The notes under the pieces: model-generated | Told to the model about the DNA's origin: nothing | The model's input: only the letters and a program-made list of their open reading frames with translations | Database searches by the model: none | Program-made: the position numbers and the translations under genes | Assembly: GCA_043747765.1 (NCBI GenBank) | Contig: JAYTOM010000186.1 | Coordinates: 1-5,758, forward strand | Length of the DNA stretch: 5,758 bases | Direction of reading: 5' to 3' | From: WLMZ01 sp043747765 | GTDB lineage: Bacteria > Actinomycetota > Acidimicrobiia > Acidimicrobiales > Ilumatobacteraceae | In this document: piece by piece, positions 1 through 4,749 of the stretch | Layout: the number at the start of each line of letters is the position of its first letter | How positions within the stretch are numbered: position 1 is the stretch's first letter

Positions 1-555
1 GGCGCGGTGGCGTTGGTCAAAATCGATGTCGACGCAAATCCCGGCATTGCCAAGGCGTTCCAGGTGCAATCGATCCCGGCGGTGTTCGCGCTCCGCAACG
101 GTGTCGTCGTCGACCAGTTCGTCGGCGCCCTCCCCGAGCACCAGATCGAACAGTTCGTCAATGGTCTGCTGCCGTCGGCCGAGGAACAGAACATCGCCGC
201 CCTGATCGCGGACGGCGACGAAGTCAGCCTCCGTTCTGCCCTGGAGATCGACCCTGGCAACGAAGATGCGATCGTGGCGCTTGGCGACATCCTCGTCGCC
301 TCGGGCAGGGGAGACGAAGCACTCGGGTTGCTGGCGCGGATTCCGGAGTCCGAGCGGACACGCAAGGTCGCCGCAGGTGCCAGGTTGAGCATGAAACCGA
401 CCGACGATCACGACGCGACGCTGACCCAGTTGCTCGATCAAGTCAAAGCAGATGACGAGGCACGTCAGCAGTTCGTCGACATCCTCGAGTTGATGGGCAA
501 CGAGGATCCGCGCACCGCCGTCTATCGCAAGAAGCTCACGGCTCGTTTGTATTGA
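1..555 (+). CDS. ybbN: Thioredoxin-fold/TPR protein, YbbN (CnoX)-like, 5' partial
   Basis: The reading frame is open from base 1 and ends at TGA 553-555, so 184 C-terminal residues are visible and the start lies outside the window. Residues 1-60 are the second half of a thioredoxin fold. KIDVDANPGIAKAF is the beta strand and helix after the (unseen) CxxC region, and QSIPAVFAL holds the cis-proline (about residue 26) that packs on the active site. The following 110 residues are helical, with a TPR-like unit (EIDPGNEDAIVALGDILVASG) and an ending (DPRTAVYRKKLTARLY) typical of actinobacterial YbbN-type proteins. Known for the family: YbbN/CnoX is a cytosolic holdase/co-chaperone that hands clients to DnaK or GroEL. 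Whether this copy keeps the CxxC cysteines cannot be seen. Its last 20 bases overlap the 3' end of otsB on the other strand. The family call is firm; the exact function is inferred. Confidence 0.88.
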   Translation, partial: GAVALVKIDVDANPGIAKAFQVQSIPAVFALRNGVVVDQFVGALPEHQIEQFVNGLLPSAEEQNIAALIADGDEVSLRSALEIDPGNEDAIVALGDILVASGRGDEALGLLARIPESERTRKVAAGARLSMKPTDDHDATLTQLLDQVKADDEARQQFVDILELMGNEDPRTAVYRKKLTARLY

Positions 556-1333
556 CCTGTGGCGCATCGTGCCGCTCGGCCAACTCCTTCAGAAAGCTGA
601 CGACCTCCGTCGGTGAGTCCAACCGATGGGTTGCATTCGTCGGTTCTCCACCGACTTTGATCGAGACATCTCGGGGTCGCAACGACGAGAACACCTTCTC
701 GTCACTCTGATCGTCCCCGATGAAAAATGTCGTCGTCGGGTCCAAGCGGTCGCGCAGGCCGCCGAACGCAATCATCTTCGACGTCGAGCGGATGGCGATC
801 TCGAGGACCTTGTGACCACGGTGCAATGTCAATCTGCCGGTCGCCGCGAACTCCGTTCCCAGACGGGCGAGTGTCGCTTCTCCGGCAGCGTCGCCGGCCT
901 GGCGAACATGAAGAGCCACAGCCAGGGGCTTGTGCTCGATCCACGACCCCGGCAGCGCGGACGTTGCTTGCTCGAGCGTCGCGATCGTCGAGTCGATCAG
1001 CAGTTGCTCGTCGACCGTGCGGCGATCCACCTCGGTTCCGACCTCCGCGCCGTGTGAACCGAGCAGCATCACTGTCGGCGGAATCGCGAATCGGTGGCGA
1101 AGATCGGTCAACGGTCGGCCAGACACGACTGCAACCATGACGCCAGCCGATTCAGACAGTCGACCAAGCGCGTCGAGTGCGCCCGGCGCGAGCTGAGCCA
1201 GCTCTGGTCGGGTCACGATCGGGGCCAGTGTGCCGTCGACGTCCACGCCGATCAACCACGGTCGCACCAACGCGGCGCAGTGTGTGGCGAGCGCGACGGG
1301 GTCTGACAGGACAGGTGGCGCAGCGTCAACCAT
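536..1333 (-). CDS. otsB: Trehalose-6-phosphate phosphatase OtsB
   Basis: A 265-residue cytosolic HAD-superfamily phosphatase that hydrolyses trehalose-6-phosphate to trehalose, the second step of the OtsA-OtsB pathway. Motifs in order: DVDGT 31-35 (nucleophile D31, acid/base D33), SGR 71-73, GSHGAE 92-97, EHKPLAVALHVR 133-144 (substrate cap), HRGHKVLEI 171-179, K186, and GDDQSDE 206-212 (Mg-binding acidic motif; the usual form is GDDxTDE, so S replaces T). The length fits the family. I chose the ATG at 1333-1331 because it gives a normal N-terminus and overlaps the otsA stop by 8 nt (ATGGTTGA), a translational-coupling arrangement. The frame stays open upstream to an ATG at 1525, but that adds 64 Arg/Pro-rich residues antisense-free of any OtsB domain and lying inside otsA, so I rejected it. 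A GTG two codons upstream is the only close alternative. The gene probably shares the otsA transcript. Confidence 0.96.
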   Translation of the reverse strand: MVDAAPPVLSDPVALATHCAALVRPWLIGVDVDGTLAPIVTRPELAQLAPGALDALGRLSESAGVMVAVVSGRPLTDLRHRFAIPPTVMLLGSHGAEVGTEVDRRTVDEQLLIDSTIATLEQATSALPGSWIEHKPLAVALHVRQAGDAAGEATLARLGTEFAATGRLTLHRGHKVLEIAIRSTSKMIAFGGLRDRLDPTTTFFIGDDQSDEKVFSSLRPRDVSIKVGGEPTNATHRLDSPTEVVSFLKELAERHDAPQVNTNEP

Positions 1334-2915
1334 GTCCACCGTCCGTCGTCGAGGTGGCGGAGTCGGGCCGATCAAAGGGAGCCGACGCTGCATCTCCGAG
1401 TGCGCCGAGGAACGCCGTCGCCCAATCATCCACGGTGTGTCGGGCGACTTGGGTGCGGAGCGCGTGCATGCGGTGCGATGCAAGCTCCGGTGGCATCGAC
1501 ACGGCATTGCGCATCGCTGCGACAATTGCGTCGGGATCGTGCGGGTTGACGAGCACAGCTTCGGTCAGCTCATCGGCGGCACCAGCGAATTCGCTGAGGA
1601 TCAATACGCCGGTGTCGTCGATCCGAGCTGCCACGAATTCCTTGGCGACGAGATTCATTCCGTCCCGGCGCGGGGTCACGAGCATCACATCTGCGGCGAG
1701 GTACAACGCGACGAGTTCGTCCAGACCGAGACTGCGACGCAGGTAGTGCACGACGGGATACCCGATCGACGAGTGCTGGCCGTTGATGTCACCGACGAGT
1801 TGCTCGATGATGTGCCGCTCCTCGACATAGCTCTCGATCCCTTCCCTGCCGGGTACGGCGACCTGCACGAGAACGGTCGGCGACGGGTTGGGACGTGTTG
1901 CAATTCCGTCGGCGATCTGTTCATCGAGCAGCGTCCGGAAACTGTGCAGACGAAGATCGATGCCCTTTGTGTAGTCCAGACGGTCGACACCGACGAACAC
2001 GGTTTTCGGATTGCCGAGGCGCAAGCGGATGTCCATGGCGCGACGCTGCGTCGTCGGAGACATCGCAATCCGTTCGATCTCGCCGTAGTCAATGCTGATC
2101 GGAAACGTACCGACCGTGACCCGGCGACCATCGATGGTCCGCACTCCACCGTGTTCGACCTCGGCATCCAACAGACGCTTGGCGAGTGCCTGGAAGTTCT
2201 CGGCACCGACGTGGCGTTGAAAGCCGATGACGTCGGCCCCGAGTACGCCGTCGAGGATCTCCTCGCGCCATGGCATCCGCATGAACAGTTCCTGTGGCGG
2301 AAAGGGGATGTGCAGGAAGAATCCGATCACCAGGTCGGGTCGGAGGGTCCTGAGCATCGCCGGTACGAGCAACAGGTGGTAGTCGTGGATCCACACTGTC
2401 GCCGAGGGTCCGGCAGCGGCCGCAGCGGCCTCCGCGAACCGTCGGTTGACCTGTTGGTACACGACCCAACTCTCTGCGTCGAATGTGGATTCGCGGATGG
2501 CGTCGTGGAACAGCGGCCAGAGGGCCCCATTCGAGACATGCTCGTAGTAGTGCAGGAAATCTGTCTCGGTCAGGGGAACGGCGATCATCTCGATATCCGC
2601 GAGATCGGCTGTCGTTTCGATGACTGTCGCCGATTGTGCGTCGTCGATCGACTCCGGCGATTGAAGATGCCCGGGACCTGATTCGCCGTCGGTCCATGTC
2701 TCAGCCCGTGAAATGTCGCCGGACCAGCCGATCCAGGCCCCGTGACGGGTCCGCAACACCCCGAGCATGGCCCGCACCAGACCACCCGGACTGGTTTGCC
2801 AGGTGTCATGGACGTGTTGGACAGGCAACCGATTGGCGACCACGACGAGATCATGCCGACCTGTCGGCGCCACACTTTGCCCGAGGGGCGAGTCGGTCAT
2901 CGATTCGTCGTACAT
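1326..2915 (-). CDS. otsA: Alpha,alpha-trehalose-phosphate synthase (UDP-forming) OtsA
   Basis: A 529-residue GT20 glycosyltransferase joining a nucleotide-diphosphate glucose to glucose-6-phosphate to give trehalose-6-phosphate in the cytosol. Conserved features in order: ANRLPV 27-32 (R29, glucose-6-phosphate contact), SPGGL 42-46 (glycine loop for donor phosphates), GAWIGWSG 59-66, YYEHVSNGALWPLFH 123-137 (Y124, W133), WIHDYHLLLVP 175-185 (D178), FFLHIPFPPQELF 199-211 (H202), VGVDRLDYTKGI 308-319 (R312, K317), RRDGMNLVAKEFVA 416-429 (D418, E426) and SEFAGAADEL 441-450. These match the E. coli OtsA active-site residues in order and spacing, so the enzyme should be active. The last 20 residues are a low-complexity tail. 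ATG 2915-2913 is preferred because GGAGAT lies 9 nt upstream; ATG at 2900 (five codons in) is possible. It is first in an operon with otsB. Donor preference (UDP-, GDP- or ADP-glucose) cannot be read from sequence. Confidence 0.97.
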   Translation of the reverse strand: MYDESMTDSPLGQSVAPTGRHDLVVVANRLPVQHVHDTWQTSPGGLVRAMLGVLRTRHGAWIGWSGDISRAETWTDGESGPGHLQSPESIDDAQSATVIETTADLADIEMIAVPLTETDFLHYYEHVSNGALWPLFHDAIRESTFDAESWVVYQQVNRRFAEAAAAAAGPSATVWIHDYHLLLVPAMLRTLRPDLVIGFFLHIPFPPQELFMRMPWREEILDGVLGADVIGFQRHVGAENFQALAKRLLDAEVEHGGVRTIDGRRVTVGTFPISIDYGEIERIAMSPTTQRRAMDIRLRLGNPKTVFVGVDRLDYTKGIDLRLHSFRTLLDEQIADGIATRPNPSPTVLVQVAVPGREGIESYVEERHIIEQLVGDINGQHSSIGYPVVHYLRRSLGLDELVALYLAADVMLVTPRRDGMNLVAKEFVAARIDDTGVLILSEFAGAADELTEAVLVNPHDPDAIVAAMRNAVSMPPELASHRMHALRTQVARHTVDDWATAFLGALGDAASAPFDRPDSATSTTDGGHG

Positions 2916-2924
2916 CGAACGTTC

Positions 2925-2930
2925 ATCTCC
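2925..2930 (-). promoter_or_regulatory. Ribosome binding site of otsA
   Basis: On the minus strand these bases read GGAGAT, 9 nt before the ATG at 2915. This is the best Shine-Dalgarno match near the two candidate starts and favours the 529-residue form over the start at 2900, which has only GACGAA before it. Confidence 0.65.
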
Positions 2931-2950
2931 ATGCCACTGGATGCCACGGG
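2931..2950. repeat. Tandem 10-bp direct repeat in the otsA leader
   Basis: Two adjacent 10-bp units, ATGCCACTGG and ATGCCACGGG, match at 9 of 10 positions. They lie 16-35 bp upstream of the otsA start, next to its ribosome binding site, within the region divergent from the HExxH gene. They could be a paired half-site for a regulator acting on otsA, or coincidence. Two short units are weak evidence. Confidence 0.3.
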
Positions 2951-2964
2951 CCGCGACGAATCAG

Positions 2965-2993
2965 TTGACCGCCACACAGTGTCACCGTGCATT
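2965..2993 (+). promoter_or_regulatory. Candidate sigma-70 promoter for the HExxH gene
   Basis: TTGACC at 2965-2970 matches the -35 consensus at 5 of 6 positions. Seventeen bases later TGCATT (2988-2993) is a poor -10, matching at 3 of 6. Transcription would start near 3000 and give a leader of about 50 nt before the ATG at 3050. The spacer contains the palindrome at 2975-2989. The weak -10 keeps this a candidate only. I saw no convincing promoter for otsA in the opposite direction. Confidence 0.3.
2975..2989. promoter_or_regulatory. 15-bp imperfect palindrome, possible operator
   Basis: CACAGTG-T-CACCGTG: the arms are complementary at 6 of 7 positions about a centre at 2982, and the inner core ACACAGTGT (2974-2982) is itself a perfect odd palindrome. 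It sits in the middle of the 134-bp region between divergently transcribed otsA and the HExxH gene, inside the spacer of the candidate plus-strand promoter. That is where a dimeric regulator could control one or both genes. No matching regulator gene is in the window. Confidence 0.3.
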
Positions 2994-3037
2994 CTGCCAG
3001 AAACTCCCACCACCGAAACGTTCGCCGGCTGGGATGT

Positions 3038-3041
3038 AGGG
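3038..3041 (+). promoter_or_regulatory. Ribosome binding site (AGGG) of the HExxH gene
   Basis: AGGG lies 8 nt before the ATG at 3050 and supports that start over the ATG at 2987. The same bases are part of TAGGGT (3037-3042), which fits a TAnnnT -10 element 7 nt from the ATG. A leaderless transcript is therefore an alternative reading, although no -35 is visible at the right distance. Confidence 0.45.
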
Positions 3042-3049
3042 TTTTCTGC

Positions 3050-3406
3050 ATGCCGATCGAGAAGCGAAATGGATACCGCCTGTGGGTCGGCGGCCCGGTG
3101 CCGAGAGGCTCCGACGGCATCACGTTGGGCTCGTTGATCATCGTGCGATCCGGCCATGAGAACTCTGCCCATCTCCTTCGACACGAACAGGTGCACGTTC
3201 GACAGTGGAAGCGCTACGGGGTACTCGGCTTCGGTGTACGGTACCTCGGCTCATATTCAGCGTGGCGACTTCGGCTGAAGGGTCATCACGGGGCGTACGT
3301 GCGAATCCCACTCGAGATCGAAGCAGAATGGGTTGCCCGGCGGTCGCTGGCCACCGCCGTGCGGGACCTGGATCTCGCCGAATCGAAGCCCCGAGGCCGA
3401 ACCTGA
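3050..3406 (+). CDS. Small HExxH protein, possible zinc metallopeptidase
   Basis: An acidic-motif-bearing basic protein of 118 residues that I do not recognise as a named gene. The core is LLRHEQVHVRQW (42-53), with the zinc-peptidase signature HEQVH at 45-49: H45 and H49 would bind zinc and E46 would be the catalytic base. About 40 residues later PLEIEAEW (87-94) offers acidic residues for a third zinc ligand, as in gluzincins. The N-terminal third (GSDGITLGSLIIVRSG) looks like two beta strands. The stretch GVLGFGVRYLGSY (57-69) is an amphipathic or buried helix rather than a clear membrane span, and there is no signal peptide. The family resembles uncharacterised actinobacterial proteins, from memory. 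ATG 3050 is chosen because AGGG precedes it; an in-frame ATG at 2987 would add 21 residues without domain character and overlap the regulatory region. It is divergent from otsA and 98 bp before comEA. Peptidase activity is inferred from the motif only. Confidence 0.75.
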   Translation: MPIEKRNGYRLWVGGPVPRGSDGITLGSLIIVRSGHENSAHLLRHEQVHVRQWKRYGVLGFGVRYLGSYSAWRLRLKGHHGAYVRIPLEIEAEWVARRSLATAVRDLDLAESKPRGRT

Positions 3407-3472
3407 ACGGACTGCCGTCGCTCGGCCCCGATTGGTCGCTAGCGTGAGCTGGGTCTTCCCCGAGATGTCGTC

Positions 3473-3487
3473 CGGCGCGCAGCGCCG
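3473..3487 (+). other. GC-rich hairpin in the leader before comEA
   Basis: CGGCGC-GCA-GCGCCG is a perfect 6-bp stem with a 3-nt loop. It ends 7 nt before the comEA ribosome binding site. No run of T follows, so it is not a classical terminator; it may be a leader hairpin affecting comEA translation. The rest of the 98-bp gap (3407-3504) holds only a weak TAnnnT box (TAGCGT, 3440-3445) without a -35, and the 8-bp palindrome CGCTAGCG (3437-3444) overlapping it. Confidence 0.4.
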
Positions 3488-3494
3488 CCGTCCT

Positions 3495-3500
3495 GGGAGG
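3495..3500 (+). promoter_or_regulatory. Ribosome binding site of comEA
   Basis: GGGAGG is a strong Shine-Dalgarno sequence 4 nt before GTG 3505 and 13 nt before the next in-frame GTG at 3514. The first spacing is slightly short and the second slightly long; I take 3505 as the start. Confidence 0.6.
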
Positions 3501-3504
3501 TGCC

Positions 3505-4293
3505 GTGAGTTCTGTGCCCGATCGTCCACTGCCGGCGCGTCCCGTGTCCGAGACGATCAGGGCTTGGTTGCAGTGGTTCGGCCTGGTCCGTCTGCTGGTC
3601 ATTGGCCTGGCGATTCTGTCCGTGGGCGCAGGAGCATTCTGGCTGCTCCGTGCCCCTGTCACGCCTATCGAGAACATGCTACCAGTCGCCCCGCGGACGA
3701 CGACCCTGACGAAGGCCACTCCGTCGGGCGTCTCGTCTGGTCCGCCAACATCCCACTCGTCCCCGACCACACTCGATCCGGCGGGGCCTGCGGCCCCGTT
3801 GGCTTCGACGACGACCACCACTGGTTCCATTGTCGTCGATGTCGCTGGGGCTGTGTTGTATCCCGGGGTTTACGCACTCGCCGCCGGATCGCGCGTCCAT
3901 CAGGCACTCGCCGCTGCGGGTGGCCTCGACGCCGACGCTGGCATCGATGTCCTCAACCTGGCCGCTCCACTTCGCGACGGTGATCGGCTCTACGTGCCGC
4001 ACAGCGGGCAGCCCGTTCCCATCGTCGTCGTACCGACAGGTGGTGCACAATCGATCCCAGCAGTGGGGGAGACCGGGGCAATCGGCCCGGCCGTGCCTGC
4101 GGCCCCGGTCGATCTCAACCGGGCGTCGGTGGAAGAACTCGACGCTCTCCCGGGTGTCGGCCCGTCGACGGCGACGGCCATCGTCAGCTATCGCACCCAG
4201 ATCGGCCCCTTCGCGTCGGTCGACGACCTCCTCAAGGTGCGTGGGATCGGCCCCGCCAAGCTCGACGCGATCAGAGAGTTGGTGGCTGTTTGA
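3505..4293 (+). CDS. comEA: ComEA: membrane-anchored competence DNA receptor
   Basis: A 262-residue protein expected to bind incoming double-stranded DNA on the outer face of the membrane and pass it to the ComEC channel. Layout: a short cytosolic N-terminus; one membrane anchor at about 28-48 (LVRLLVIGLAILSVGAGAFW); a Thr/Ser/Pro-rich linker at about 52-107 including STTTTTGS; an SLBB/beta-grasp domain at about 108-166 (IVVDVAGAVLYPGVYAL, AAPLRDGDRLYVP); a second loose linker; and tandem helix-hairpin-helix DNA-binding motifs at 202-262 (VDLNRASVEELDALPGVGP and DLLKVRGIGPAKLDAIREL). This SLBB-plus-HhH order is the Gram-positive/actinobacterial ComEA form. The start is GTG 3505 with GGGAGG upstream. 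The stop is 12 bp from the convergent end of the opposite-strand membrane gene, leaving no room for a separate terminator. comEC follows on the same strand 454 bp downstream. Confidence 0.95.
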   Translation: MSSVPDRPLPARPVSETIRAWLQWFGLVRLLVIGLAILSVGAGAFWLLRAPVTPIENMLPVAPRTTTLTKATPSGVSSGPPTSHSSPTTLDPAGPAAPLASTTTTTGSIVVDVAGAVLYPGVYALAAGSRVHQALAAAGGLDADAGIDVLNLAAPLRDGDRLYVPHSGQPVPIVVVPTGGAQSIPAVGETGAIGPAVPAAPVDLNRASVEELDALPGVGPSTATAIVSYRTQIGPFASVDDLLKVRGIGPAKLDAIRELVAV

Positions 4294-4305
4294 TGCTCCC
4301 GAGCT

Positions 4306-4749
4306 TCACAGAAGTCCGCGGCCGACAACCACTTCGACGCCCACCAGAGCCACGACGACGCCGAGCCAGATGCCAGCTGCTAGCCAGACGAACTCGCGCC
4401 AGTAGTCACTCCATCCGGCGACCGGTGAGCGCGTGGCCCGACGGGCTGCGACGAAGCCGACGATCAACCACAACGCGGCGCTGGCCAGAGCTCCCAGCCA
4501 GATCCGTTGGACCCCGGTCGTCAGCGGAACGCCGAACGGCATCAACGCCGGTGCGGCGAAGATCGCCGCGGCAAATCCCGTCAGGCCACGCCCGGTCGAT
4601 GCGTTGTGTCGCAGGAGGGCAACGGCGATCAGGCCGAGGACGGCCGCAGGCACCAGTGCCGCGAACGGGCCCATCCGACGGATCCGGTAGCGAAACGCTC
4701 GTGGTCCTCCGGGAACGGCTGGCAACGAGCGAAACCCTGCCGGCGACAT
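4306..4749 (-). CDS. Four-helix integral membrane protein, function unknown
   Basis: I do not recognise this family. As annotated it has 147 residues. A basic N-terminus (about 1-25, many Arg) is followed by four likely membrane helices: about 27-46 (PFAALVPAAVLGLIAVALL), 57-75, 81-103 (IWLGALASAALWLIVGFVAA) and 119-143 (FVWLAAGIWLGVVVALVGVE). A basic loop RRATRS at 103-108 and the motif GWSDYWREF lie before the last helix. Real coding is supported by the ordered hydrophobic helices with charged loops and by the lack of another plausible gene here. The start is uncertain. ATG 4749 has no ribosome binding site but has a TATACG box 8 nt upstream, and it overlaps the comEC ATG. ATG 4674 (residue 26) has a weak GGA at 8 nt and would give a 122-residue protein that keeps all four helices. 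It separates comEA from comEC on the opposite strand. A role in DNA uptake is not shown. Confidence 0.7.
   Translation of the reverse strand: MSPAGFRSLPAVPGGPRAFRYRIRRMGPFAALVPAAVLGLIAVALLRHNASTGRGLTGFAAAIFAAPALMPFGVPLTTGVQRIWLGALASAALWLIVGFVAARRATRSPVAGWSDYWREFVWLAAGIWLGVVVALVGVEVVVGRGLL

Noticed and set aside
1334..1525. N-terminal extension of otsB to an ATG at 1525
   Set aside because: The added residues are Arg/Cys/Pro-rich, lie inside otsA, and precede the normal OtsB start that overlaps the otsA stop.
1230..2681. 483-codon open frame on the plus strand
   Set aside because: It lies wholly opposite otsA/otsB, whose motifs are unmistakable. It shows no domain character and is the usual antisense shadow in GC-rich codons.
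3440..3445. TAGCGT as a comEA promoter -10
   Set aside because: It fits TAnnnT only and has no -35 at 16-18 bp; such boxes occur often by chance, so it is mentioned but not listed.
3138..3830. 230-codon open frame on the minus strand
   Set aside because: It overlaps the HExxH gene and comEA in antisense, has low-complexity Arg/Gly/Pro content and no motif.
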